Origin: GCA-003244245 sp035997545
Lineage (GTDB): Bacteria; Actinomycetota; Actinomycetes; Mycobacteriales; Pseudonocardiaceae
NCBI GenBank assembly: GCA_035997545.1
Contig: DASYIL010000302.1
Location: 1 to 19,512, forward strand
DNA length: 19,512 bases
Direction: 5' to 3'
Shown here: positions 13,028 through 19,512 of the stretch, one piece after another
How the letters are laid out: every line of letters begins with the position of its first letter
How positions within the stretch are numbered: position 1 is the stretch's first letter
Translations under genes and position numbers: made by a program
Notes under the pieces: generated by a model
What the model saw: the letters and a program-made list of their open reading frames with translations, nothing else
What the model was told of the DNA's origin: nothing
Databases searched by the model: none

Positions 13028-13726
13028 TCAGCTCCCACCAGTGATCGCGCTCGCAGCCCGGTGCCGGCGGGCTAGTGCTGTATCCGGCCGGCACCGGCCA
13101 CACGGTGTAAAACCCAGCTCTCTGGCCTCTCGCACCGGCAGCCGCTCGGCGCGCGTGCGGTCGGGCCGCGGGCAGCGGGTGAGATGGTAGCGAGGATGTC
13201 CGTCGACGACCAGTACCTCGTCGGTCAGCTCGTAGACCACTAGCAGGTCCGCAGCGTCGGTGTCCTCCTCACCGGGCTCAGTGTCAGCGAGTTCAGCGTC
13301 CTCGGCAACCTGATCCGCGCCCGACGCCGACGCCGGGTCGGCATGCTCTGCGGCGGTCACCACCACGGGCTGCGGCGATGGTTCGACCGGCTCGGCGTCC
13401 GACGAAGGACCAACCGGCTGGTCACCGTGCGCAGCCTCAACCGGCTCCTCGTCCAGTAGCTCAACTGGTTCGATGTCAGGCGCATTCCAGCGTCGCCGCC
13501 ACCGCACAACGATCATGCCCGCGACCACTGCACTGAGTGCGACCGATCCCCACGCCAGGGCGGTATAGCCGGTACTGAGCGCAGCAACGACCAGTCCCAC
13601 CGCCGCGACGAGCAAAACCCCGGTAAGGAGCATCACCGCCCACCCCTGCAGTCCAGAGCGCGACGAGGATGGGTCCGCCGGACTGACCGACGCTCCCCGG
13701 CGCGCCTTAGTTACCGGCTTCGGCAC
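13028..13726 (-). CDS. Membrane protein with acidic linker and C-terminal Cys/His motif
   Basis: This protein of 232 residues from the GTG at complement 13724-13726 has two adjacent membrane segments (WAVMLLTGVLLVAAVGLVVA and the following ALAWGSVALSAVVAGMIVV). An Arg-rich stop (RWRRRW), a ~95-residue Glu/Asp/Pro-rich linker and a conserved-looking tail, VDGHPRYHLTRCPRP...LGFTPCGRC, complete it. The His, Cys and final CGRC could bind a metal, as in small Ada-like modules. It is an uncharacterised type I recognise only loosely from actinobacterial neighbourhoods of divIVA. The start overlaps the end of divIVA by 20 nt; longer starts inside divIVA are possible but unlikely. Its context suggests a cell-envelope role, which is inference. 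Confidence 0.72.
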   Translation of the reverse strand: MPKPVTKARRGASVSPADPSSSRSGLQGWAVMLLTGVLLVAAVGLVVAALSTGYTALAWGSVALSAVVAGMIVVRWRRRWNAPDIEPVELLDEEPVEAAHGDQPVGPSSDAEPVEPSPQPVVVTAAEHADPASASGADQVAEDAELADTEPGEEDTDAADLLVVYELTDEVLVVDGHPRYHLTRCPRPDRTRAERLPVREARELGFTPCGRCRPDTALARRHRAASAITGGS

Positions 13727-14504
13727 GCGCGCCGAACCCGGAGGCAACGAAGCCCTGCTGGTTGCGCACCGTGTCTGTCGGCGCGGCAGATCCACGCCCG
13801 TCCAGCTCTCGGAGCTGCGACTCCAGGTAGGTCTTCAGGCGGGTGCGGTACTCGCGTTCGAACGTGCGCAGCTCATCGATCTTCTTCTCCAGGTGGCTCT
13901 TCTCCTGGTTGATCGATCCGATGATCTCAGTGTGCTTGCGCGCGGCGTCGCGCTCCAGCGACGCAGCCTTCTCGCGGGACTGCCGGTCTAGGGTTTCGAC
14001 CCTGGTGCGGGCATCGCTGAGCATGGTCTCGGCTCTGGTCCTGGCCTCGTTGACCATGCCGTCCGCCTTCGCCCTCGCATCGGAGAGCAGCTGCTCGGAC
14101 TTGGTGCGAGCCTCGCCCAACATCCCGTCCGCTTCGGCCTTGGCCTCGCCGGTCAATCGGTCGGCCATCTCCTGGGCCAAGCCCAGCACCTTGGCGGCTT
14201 GGACGTGGTGGTCACCACCCGGCGGCGAAGGTTGCTCCATCATCGGAGGCGGCACCGGGGCCATCACAGGCCGCGGCGGTTCCAGGGGACGAAGGTTACG
14301 TCCAGTGTCGATCGGCGCTGAGCTGAGCTGCTGATCGAGCTGCTCAACCTGGTTACGGAGATCGTTGTTCTCTTCGATCAGACGAGCCAGCTCGGCCTCA
14401 ACCAGGTCGAGGAAGGCGTCCACCTCGTCCTCGTTGTAGCCCCGCTTGCCGATCGGCGGCTTACTGAACGCGACGTTGTGAACGTCGGCAGGGGTCAACG
14501 GCAT
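13707..14504 (-). CDS. divIVA: DivIVA/Wag31 polar growth protein
   Basis: This 265-residue protein has the N-terminal DivIVA membrane-binding domain (1-60: MPLTPADVHNVAFSKPPIGK, then RGYNEDEVDAFLDLVEAEL). A Pro-rich linker (70-95) follows, then a long coiled coil (about 100-240) with repeated AKAEADGML / ARTKSEQLL / ARAKADGMV-type units, and a short tail. In actinobacteria this protein marks the growing pole and organises tip cell-wall synthesis. GAGGTGA, four bases before the ATG, is a good ribosome site. The leader carries a 13-bp triple repeat. It follows yggT in the division cluster and overlaps the next gene. Confidence 0.95.
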   Translation of the reverse strand: MPLTPADVHNVAFSKPPIGKRGYNEDEVDAFLDLVEAELARLIEENNDLRNQVEQLDQQLSSAPIDTGRNLRPLEPPRPVMAPVPPPMMEQPSPPGGDHHVQAAKVLGLAQEMADRLTGEAKAEADGMLGEARTKSEQLLSDARAKADGMVNEARTRAETMLSDARTRVETLDRQSREKAASLERDAARKHTEIIGSINQEKSHLEKKIDELRTFEREYRTRLKTYLESQLRELDGRGSAAPTDTVRNQQGFVASGFGARAEAGN

Positions 14505-14533
14505 CGGGTCACCTCACGCACTCCTCGACTGGT

Positions 14534-14572
14534 GTGTATCGGCCAGGTGTATCGGCCTGGTGTATCGGACCC
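14534..14572. repeat. Three 13-bp tandem repeats in the divIVA leader
   Basis: GTGTATCGG begins at 14534, 14547 and 14560, an exact period of 13, with spacers CCAG, CCTG and ACCC. The first two full units differ by one base. The block lies 30-68 nt upstream of the divIVA start codon, in the 97-nt gap after yggT. CCAGG and CCTGG flank the second unit and could pair. Confidence 0.7.
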
Positions 14573-14601
14573 TGAGGGGCCTCGACGGCGCTACGGCGGC
14601 G

Positions 14602-14892
14602 CTACAGCCTCGTAGGCTCAATCACTCGCATCAGGATGAAGACCACGAGCAGGAGAACCATAATGGATAGGTCCAGCCCGACGCCTCCGATGCGGATGGG
14701 CTTAACCACCCGGCGGAGCGCCAGGACCAGCGGATCAGTCACTGTATAGACCGACTCGAGGGCGATGGCCACCCCTCCGACCGGCTGCCAGCTGCGCGCG
14801 AAGGTACGCACGAGCTCGACCACAATACGCGCCGTGAGCAGCAACCAGAAGAAGAAGAGCAGGTAGTACACGACCCACCGGACCACATCCAC
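14602..14892 (-). CDS. yggT: YggT-family membrane protein
   Basis: This 96-residue protein has two hydrophobic segments, one at about 5-30 (VVYYLLFFFWLLLTARIVVE) and one at about 70-90 (LSIMVLLLVVFILM), joined by an amphipathic loop. The loop holds the family motif TDPLVLALRRVVKPI. YggT proteins sit beside sepF and divIVA in Gram-positive bacteria; a role in envelope or division organisation is suggested by context but not established. The start is GTG at complement 14890-14892, with no strong ribosome site. It lies 58 nt after sepF. Confidence 0.88.
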   Translation of the reverse strand: MDVVRWVVYYLLFFFWLLLTARIVVELVRTFARSWQPVGGVAIALESVYTVTDPLVLALRRVVKPIRIGGVGLDLSIMVLLLVVFILMRVIEPTRL

Positions 14893-14950
14893 GCGGACAC
14901 TCTGCCACGGTGGTCAAACGAGGGTGAGGTGGGCCCCCTTCACCGCAGAG

Positions 14951-15700
14951 TTAGTTGAAGAAGCGACCCTCCGCGATGCGGCGACGGTCCTCAGCCGACA
15001 CGTCGACGTTGGGCGGCGAGAGGAGGAACACCTTGTTGGTGACCTTGTCGATCGAGCCCCGCAGCGCGAAGGCCAGCCCGGCCGCGAAGTCGACGAGCCG
15101 CTTGGCGTCCCGATCCTCCATCTCCGTCAGGTTCATGATCACCGGGTTGCCCTCCCGGTAGCGTTCCCCGATGGGCCGAGCCTCGTTGTAGTTGTGCGGG
15201 TGCAAAGTAACGATGCGAGCTAACGGATGGACTTCGTCATCGCCGATCGGGTCCCTACGCGGCGCTGACGCGACCGATGGGGGCGCGATGGGCTGGGACA
15301 CAGCCGGTTGGCGGACCGGCGGCACCGTGTCAATAGCCAGTGAGCCGCGCACCGAAGCCCCCGCGGCCATGGATTCTGCGGCCCTGCACCCCGTGGCCCA
15401 CGACTCGGTGACCCGGGATTCTGGGGCCCAGGATGGGGGGCGGGTGGCATGCACTCTGGGCGCAGCATGGGGCCCGGCCGCAGCGATGCCATCGTGGTAG
15501 CCACCAAGATCCGCCCGGTGCGACCAGCGAGCACCAGGTCGCTCGGCAGCGTACTCACTTTCCACCGCGGAGTGGACTGCTGCGTCATAGCTCGGGTCAC
15601 AGGTGGGGTCGTATCCGAGGCGGTAGTCCGGGTCAAAATCATCGAAGTCTTCAGCGGGGACCATGCCGAAGTACACCTTCAGCCTGTGCAGCGCACTCAT
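14951..15700 (-). CDS. sepF: SepF cell-division protein
   Basis: This 249-residue protein starts at the ATG at complement 15698-15700 (MSALHRLKVYFGM), with GGCGAGG just upstream; an earlier in-frame start adds 11 non-conserved residues. The N-terminal amphipathic helix (1-12) binds membrane, a long low-complexity linker (about 20-150) follows, and the C-terminal FtsZ-binding DUF552 domain (about 155-249) has NEARPIGERYREGNPVIMNL and VFLLSPPNVDVSAEDRRRI. SepF anchors FtsZ to the membrane and is the main such anchor in actinobacteria lacking FtsA. The linker, richer in Ala/Pro/Ser than usual, makes this a long family member. It is separated from yggS by a 22-bp palindrome. Confidence 0.95.
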   Translation of the reverse strand: MSALHRLKVYFGMVPAEDFDDFDPDYRLGYDPTCDPSYDAAVHSAVESEYAAERPGARWSHRADLGGYHDGIAAAGPHAAPRVHATRPPSWAPESRVTESWATGCRAAESMAAGASVRGSLAIDTVPPVRQPAVSQPIAPPSVASAPRRDPIGDDEVHPLARIVTLHPHNYNEARPIGERYREGNPVIMNLTEMEDRDAKRLVDFAAGLAFALRGSIDKVTNKVFLLSPPNVDVSAEDRRRIAEGRFFN

Positions 15701-15737
15701 CGCCTCGCCTTCCTGTCCCGACCCTCGACGCACCGCC

Positions 15738-15759
15738 CGACTGGTCCGCGGACCAGTCG
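15738..15759. terminator. 22-bp perfect palindrome between yggS and sepF
   Basis: CGACTGGTCCG at 15738-15748 is followed at once by its exact reverse complement to 15759. On RNA it could fold to a 9-bp stem with a 4-nt loop and so act as an attenuator or processing site in the division operon; on DNA it could be an operator. No T-tract follows on the minus strand. A shorter palindrome, ACGGTCACCGT (15763-15773), overlaps the yggS stop codon. Confidence 0.6.
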
Positions 15760-15766
15760 CACACGG

Positions 15767-16504
15767 TCACCGTGAGGTTAACCGCCCATCGCCCAGTAGC
15801 GCGGTTCCGACACGCACGCAGGTCGACCCCTGCGCGATGGCCTGCTCCAGGTCACCGCTCATCCCGGCGGAGAGCTCGATTGCGCCTGGGTGCTGACGGC
15901 GTAGCCGTTGCGCAGCCGCGGCGAGCTCGGCGAAGGCCACACCTGGGTCGACACCGAGCGGAGCAATCCCCATCACGCCCTCCAGCCGCAGGCCGGCTGC
16001 GGCCGCCACCCGATCGGCTAATGTCTCAAGCTCGGGTAGCGGGCAGCCGCCACGCGCCGGATCGCCGTCCAGGCTGGCCTGCACGAGCACACCGACAGCG
16101 CCGTCGCGTTCCCCGGCCTGCTGCGCGGCGTGAGCGGCCCGGTCCAGCGCGTCGACCAGTCGGAGCGAATCCACCGACTGAATCTGCACCGCCCACCGGG
16201 CCACAGCATGGGCCTTGTTGCGCTGCAACCGACCGACCATGTACCACCGCACCGGGGCCGCCGGACGAATCGCGGCAACTTCGGCAACCTTGCGGATGGC
16301 CTCCTGGTCGCGGGTCTCGGCGACGTCGAGTAGGCCGAGATCAGCGAGTAAGGCCACGTCGGTAGCAGGGAAGGTCTTGGTGACCGCGAGCAGCCGCACG
16401 CCAGCGGGATCTCGACCCGAGGCAGTGCACGCGGCAGCGATGCGACCCCGAACTCGCGCTAGCGCCGCAGCTAACTCATCGCGGCGGCGGTCCACGACGG
16501 TCAC
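15767..16504 (-). CDS. yggS: YggS/PLPBP-type PLP homeostasis protein
   Basis: This 245-residue single-domain alanine-racemase-fold protein binds PLP on Lys43 in LLAVTKTFP. Other family signatures are WYMVGRLQRNK (about 107-117), SVDSLRLVDALD and the C-terminal LSAGMSGDLEQAIAQGST with VRVGTALLG. It keeps pyridoxal phosphate and amino-acid pools balanced rather than catalysing a defined reaction. The canonical FGENRVQE stretch is altered to DVAETRDQEA, and IGHLQ to VGRLQ, as seen in some actinobacterial members. The GTG start (complement 16502-16504) lies 17 nt after pgeF, in the usual order. Confidence 0.92.
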   Translation of the reverse strand: MTVVDRRRDELAAALARVRGRIAAACTASGRDPAGVRLLAVTKTFPATDVALLADLGLLDVAETRDQEAIRKVAEVAAIRPAAPVRWYMVGRLQRNKAHAVARWAVQIQSVDSLRLVDALDRAAHAAQQAGERDGAVGVLVQASLDGDPARGGCPLPELETLADRVAAAAGLRLEGVMGIAPLGVDPGVAFAELAAAAQRLRRQHPGAIELSAGMSGDLEQAIAQGSTCVRVGTALLGDGRLTSR

Positions 16505-16520
16505 TGTGCCAACCAGGCCA

Positions 16521-17234
16521 TCAGTCCTGCAACCAGATCAGCGCAGCGAGCCGGCCGGTGATGCCCTCGCGGCGGTAGCTGTAGAGCGCGGGGTCCTCGA
16601 TGGTGCACCGTGGGTCGACGCCGACCCGGGCCACGCCGACGGCAGCGAGCTGGCGCCACAACCCGGCGCGCAGGTCAAGACCCGCGGTGCCCCGGAGGGT
16701 CCGGCAGGCGCTGCCGGGCAAGCGGGCCTCCACGTCGGCCTGCATCTGCGTGGGTACCGCGTAGCACTGCCCGCAGGCCGACGGTCCGAGCAACACCTCC
16801 ATGTCTTCGGTCCGCGCGCCGAGCCGCCGCATGGCCTCCAGCGCTGCGGGCAGCACCCCGGCTCCGGCTCCTACCCGGCCAGCGTGCACCGCGCCGACCA
16901 CCTTTGCGACCGGGTCAGCGAGCAACACCGGCACGCAGTCGGCGACCAGCACCGCTATCGCAAGCCCGGGCTCGGCTGTAACCAGCGCGTCGGTGGCAGG
17001 CACCGGCTGCGGCAGCGGGCCGTCGACCGTGGCAACGGCCCGGCCGTGCACCTGCTCCATCCACACCAGCCGCCGCGCGGGCAGCCCCACACCTGCTGCC
17101 AGCCGCTCCCGGTTGGCAGCCACCGCCTCGGGACGGTCACCGACGTGCTCGCCCAGGTTAAACGAGGCATATGGCGGCCCGGAGGCACCGCCGTGCCGAG
17201 TAGTCACCACCCGGCGGATCCGGGTACTGCTCAC
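16521..17234 (-). CDS. pgeF: PgeF/YfiH-family peptidoglycan editing or multicopper-like protein
   Basis: This 237-residue member of the Cu-oxidase_4 (YfiH/YlmD) family has metal/active-site residues His63 (EQVHG), Cys100 (ADC) and His117 (HAGRVG), plus GPSACGQCYAVP and the C-terminal CTIEDPALYSYRREGITGR. E. coli PgeF hydrolyses misincorporated L-Ser from UDP-MurNAc-peptide, and related proteins show purine-nucleoside phosphorylase or laccase-like activity, so the physiological reaction here is open. The GTG start overlaps the ftsZ stop as GTGA (complement 17231-17234), indicating coupling to ftsZ. Its place just after ftsZ is typical of actinobacteria. Confidence 0.92.
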   Translation of the reverse strand: MSSTRIRRVVTTRHGGASGPPYASFNLGEHVGDRPEAVAANRERLAAGVGLPARRLVWMEQVHGRAVATVDGPLPQPVPATDALVTAEPGLAIAVLVADCVPVLLADPVAKVVGAVHAGRVGAGAGVLPAALEAMRRLGARTEDMEVLLGPSACGQCYAVPTQMQADVEARLPGSACRTLRGTAGLDLRAGLWRQLAAVGVARVGVDPRCTIEDPALYSYRREGITGRLAALIWLQD

Positions 17235-18487
17235 CGCTTCATGAACGGAGGAACGTCCACCTCGTCATCGTCCTCGAAGTCCCCGGTCACCGGTATCGCT
17301 CGGCCCGGCACGCTCTCCGCCGGACGGGTCGACGGCGGCCCCGCGCCGGGCCTGAGCGGACCGGTGGCAGGCCGCCATGTGGTTGGATTGGGCTGGGCCT
17401 GGCGTGGTGGGGTTGCGGCCGCCGGAGGCGCGGACATCGGCGCGTGCGGCGATCTGCTGGACTGGCCGACCTTCCCCGACTGCCCACTCGCCACCGTCCG
17501 AGCGGCGACCGGCGTCGGGTCCAGCTTCTTGTGCGACGGTCCACCGGAGTCGAAACCGGCGGCGATCACCGTGACCCGCACCTCGTCGCCCAGCGAGTCA
17601 TCGATCACTGTGCCGAAGATGATGTTTGCCTCGGGATGCGCGGACTCCTGCACCAACGAAGCGGCCTCGTTGATCTCGAATAGACCAAGATTCGAGCCGC
17701 CGGCGATAGACAGCAGAACACCGTGCGCGCCCTCCATCGATGCTTCCAGCAAGGGCGAGTTGATGGCCTTCTCGGCAGCCTGCACCGACCGGCCCTCCCC
17801 TCTGGCGGACCCGATGCCCATCAGTGCACTACCCGCCCCGGACATGACGCTCTTCACGTCGGCGAAGTCCAGGTTGATCAGACCGGGAGTGGTGATGAGG
17901 TCGGTGATGCCTTGAACACCGGACAGCAGCACCTCGTCGGCGGAGTGAAACGCGTCCATCAGGCTCACGTTGGCGTCACCGAGCTGAAGCAGCCGGTCGT
18001 TGGGGATCACGATCAGGGTGTCGCATTCGTTTCGCAGCTCGGCGATGCCCTCCTCGGCCTGACCCGCGCGCCGCTTGCCTTCGAAGGTGAACGGCCTGGT
18101 GACCACACCGATGGTCAGCGCACCCAGCTTGCGCGCGATACTGGCCACCACGGGAGCACCACCGGTGCCCGTCCCACCGCCCTCACCGGCGGTGACGAAC
18201 ACCATGTCAGCGCCCTTGAGAACCTCTTCGATCTCCTCGCGGTGGTCCTCGGCGGCCTTGCGGCCAACCTCCGGGTTCGCCCCCGCGCCGAGCCCGCGGG
18301 TGAGCTCTCGGCCGATGTCGAGCTTGACGTCAGCGTCGGACATCAGCAGCGCCTGGGCATCGGTGTTCACCGCGACGAACTCAACGCCCTTGAGCCCGAC
18401 CTCAATCATGCGGTTGACGGCGTTGACGCCGCCACCGCCAATTCCGGCAACCTTGATCACGGCGAGGTAGTTGTGCGGAGGCGTCAT
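17231..18487 (-). CDS. ftsZ: FtsZ tubulin-like cell-division GTPase
   Basis: This protein of 418 residues starts at the ATG at complement 18485-18487 (MTPPHNYLAVIKVAGIGGGG), preceded by GGCGGAGC; the open frame extends 53 codons upstream but those residues are not conserved. The tubulin signature GGGTGTGG is at 103-110, the T7 loop is NLDFADVK, and NTDAQALL (41-48) is in the N-terminal GTP-binding domain. A long Pro/Ala/Thr-rich linker (about 325-400) leads to an acidic end and the C-terminal peptide DVPPFMKR, which binds SepF and other partners. It forms the cytokinetic ring. It heads the visible minus-strand division cluster, with no ftsQ upstream in the window. Confidence 0.97.
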   Translation of the reverse strand: MTPPHNYLAVIKVAGIGGGGVNAVNRMIEVGLKGVEFVAVNTDAQALLMSDADVKLDIGRELTRGLGAGANPEVGRKAAEDHREEIEEVLKGADMVFVTAGEGGGTGTGGAPVVASIARKLGALTIGVVTRPFTFEGKRRAGQAEEGIAELRNECDTLIVIPNDRLLQLGDANVSLMDAFHSADEVLLSGVQGITDLITTPGLINLDFADVKSVMSGAGSALMGIGSARGEGRSVQAAEKAINSPLLEASMEGAHGVLLSIAGGSNLGLFEINEAASLVQESAHPEANIIFGTVIDDSLGDEVRVTVIAAGFDSGGPSHKKLDPTPVAARTVASGQSGKVGQSSRSPHAPMSAPPAAATPPRQAQPNPTTWRPATGPLRPGAGPPSTRPAESVPGRAIPVTGDFEDDDEVDVPPFMKR

Positions 18488-18671
18488 CAGGCTCCGCCTG
18501 GTGTCAAAACTGGGCCTGAGACAACTCGGCCTGAGGGGATTGGGCCTTTTGTCATATCTGGGCCTTCGATCACGATGGGGCCTTCCTCGTCGCTGCCGGT
18601 ACCCCGCCGACGGCCGGGCACCCCTGTCCCCCTCGGCGTGGCACAACCCTCAACCTCACCTAAAGGATTAG
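18488..18671 (-). promoter_or_regulatory. ftsZ 5' region with repeated TSGGCCT motifs
   Basis: In plus-strand order TGGGCCT-like words occur at about 18511, 18526, 18541, 18559 and 18577, the first three at a 15-nt spacing. The first two are embedded in a longer imperfect repeat (ACTGGGCCTGAG and ACTCGGCCTGAG). Farther upstream a distinctly A/T-rich patch (18660-18680, including CTAAAGGATTAG) reads TGACATAACTCTAATCC on the minus strand and is the best promoter candidate, putting a ~170-nt leader before the ATG. No promoter element is certain. Confidence 0.4.
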
Positions 18672-19127
18672 AGTTATGTCAGCTCCGGTCTCAGTGGGCG
18701 ACGGTAGGCACCGCCACTGGCGGGGTCCAGCAGGCACGCCGGGCGGTAGCAACCTCCCAGTGACCACGATGGTGCGGGCCAGGTTACCTGAGCCCGTCGA
18801 GCCCTCGGCGGCGGCGAGGTAAAGGTGCTCTGGGCGACGTCGGACACCACCTCGAACTCATAGGGACAAGAGTGGCATGTTCCGGCGGCTCGCCGAGGGC
18901 TGGCCTAGGAGCGAGGGGTCCGAGTTGCTCCGGGTCCTCCTTCGTGGTCACGGCCGCAACGGAGGTTCTCCACGCGGGTGAGGATCTCGGGGCTGCAAAT
19001 GGTTCCATTTGGCAGTCCCGCCTGCTGCGGGTGTGACTTCGACTGATCGTTGTCCGGAGGAGGTCATGGGGGTGGGGGGGCTCTCGACTGTCTCTCCGAA
19101 CGAGTAGGAACGTGTCGTTGCGGGGAG
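18672..19127. other. Intergenic stretch without a supported gene
   Basis: About 455 bp between the ftsZ leader and the oxidase gene. No reading frame here has a credible start, ribosome site and family signature. On the minus strand, short stretches look protein-like in different frames (CHSCPYEFEVVSDVAQS near 18827-18877; HLYLAAAEGSTGSGNLARTI near 18768-18827), which might be a decayed gene or chance. A 23-bp imperfect palindrome is at 18993-19015, and a G-run (GTGGGGGGG) is near 19070-19080. Confidence 0.5.
18993..19015. repeat. Near-perfect palindrome CTGCAAATGG-TT-CCATTTGGCAG
   Basis: The 10-nt left arm (18993-19002) matches the right arm (19005-19015) except for one extra G. The 2-nt centre makes an operator more likely than an RNA hairpin. 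It stands out as an A/T-rich island in high-GC sequence, about 115 nt downstream of the oxidase stop codon. Confidence 0.55.
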
Positions 19128-19512
19128 TCAACGTCCGGCAGCAATGTCGGGCTCGTCGGGACGTTTTGACGCGTTTCGAGGAACGGGAGTTGTGATGCTG
19201 ATCAGATTGGTGATCTCGGTGGCGCAGCCCCAGGAGAGGCTGACGCCGGCTCCGCCGTGGCCGTAGTTGTGGGCGATGGTCGCTCCGCTGGAGTGATGTT
19301 GGAGGTCGACCCGTACGCATCGGCGGGTCGGTCGCAGGCCGACGAGGTGGTTGATGACTGTCGTATTCGTGAGGCGGGGTTCGAGGCGGGTGCAGCGCTC
19401 GAGGATGGCTTGACCGGTGGCGGGATCGGGGTCGCGGTCCCACTTGCCGGGTTCGGCGGTGCCGCCGAGGATCACGTGGCCGGAGTGGGGATAGATCGCG
19501 ATGAGGTCGGCG
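19128..19512 (-). CDS. D-amino-acid oxidase-like FAD enzyme, C-terminal part (partial)
   Basis: The last 127 codons are visible; the N-terminal FAD-binding half lies beyond the window edge. The frame is open to position 19512. The strongest evidence is HNYGHGGAGVSLSWGCA, the family signature near the C-terminus of D-amino-acid oxidases. HVILGGTAEPGKWDRDPDP and the GLRPTRRCVRV stretch, holding the substrate-carboxylate arginine in the family, support it. These enzymes oxidise D-amino acids to imino acids with H2O2 release. Substrate preference cannot be judged. Beside division genes it might serve D-amino-acid turnover, but this is only positional. D-aspartate oxidase is an alternative within the same family. 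Confidence 0.85.
   Translation of the reverse strand, partial: ADLIAIYPHSGHVILGGTAEPGKWDRDPDPATGQAILERCTRLEPRLTNTTVINHLVGLRPTRRCVRVDLQHHSSGATIAHNYGHGGAGVSLSWGCATEITNLISITTPVPRNASKRPDEPDIAAGR

Noticed and set aside
12840..13103. 88-codon N-terminal extension of the methyltransferase
   Set aside because: Arg/Gly-rich, not like the fold, and overlaps a better-biased frame as well as the end of the membrane protein.
16215..17915. 566-codon plus-strand open frame opposite yggS, pgeF and ftsZ
   Set aside because: No domain and shadow-like composition; the minus-strand genes are unmistakable.
18488..18646. 53-codon N-terminal extension of FtsZ
   Set aside because: The ATG at 18487 has a ribosome site and a typical FtsZ N-terminus; the extension is repeat-derived leader sequence.
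18702..18740. Minus-strand frame ending VPTVAH, reminiscent of an FtsQ C-terminus
   Set aside because: Only six residues match, the upstream codons lack coding bias, and no other FtsQ feature is present.
1..19512. CRISPR arrays, rRNA, tRNA, insertion sequences
   Set aside because: No regularly spaced repeat-spacer array, tRNA cloverleaf, transposase motif or rRNA sequence was seen; the repeats present are short and local.

Overview
The window looks like chromosomal DNA from a high-GC actinobacterium. Coding third positions are G/C-dominated, GTG starts are common, and the right half is the actinobacterial division neighbourhood ftsZ-pgeF-yggS-sepF-yggT-divIVA followed by lspA-rluD, all on the minus strand. 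Family signatures (Wag31-type DivIVA, SepF, a RamR-type regulator) would fit Pseudonocardiales or a relative. That placement is inference; no species is claimed.

Layout, left to right. 1-158 is the 5' end of bioA (minus), running off the edge. 159-463 is a regulatory region with a palindrome near the bioA promoter, a perfect 14-bp tandem repeat and a candidate 20-codon leader ORF. 464-7654 is a complete ram/amf-type (SapB-like) class III lanthipeptide locus: a plus-strand RamR-like regulator converges on a minus-strand operon of LanKC synthetase, a 39-aa precursor, and two half-size ABC exporters. A 15-bp perfect hairpin sits between the precursor and the exporters. 7655-8944 holds a repeat-rich upstream region, a doubtful 91-aa ORF and a TetR regulator with its own candidate operator. 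8945-12005 is rluD, lspA and a CPA1-type cation/proton antiporter. 12045-13726 is a methyltransferase, a tiny unrecognised ORF and a membrane protein with a Cys/His tail. 13707-18487 is divIVA, yggT, sepF, yggS, pgeF and ftsZ, several of them overlapping by 4 nt. 18488-19127 is the ftsZ leader plus an apparently empty stretch. 19128-19512 is the 3' end of a D-amino-acid oxidase-like gene (minus).

How it works together. The lanthipeptide operon encodes all that is needed to make and export a labionin-type peptide: LanKC phosphorylates, eliminates and cyclises Ser/Cys residues of the precursor; the exporter pair (one degenerate, one intact ATPase site) should form a heterodimer; and the RamR-like protein probably activates the operon. 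No dedicated leader protease is visible. The predicted peptide has one SxxSxxxC ring motif ending in SLLLCG, as in the first ring of SapB, but it lacks the second ring and carries a (His-Asp)3-His tract just before the ring. This is the most novel item in the window. The division block is mostly conventional; what is notable is that ftsZ is not preceded by ftsQ, and that its leaders and gaps carry repeats and palindromes.
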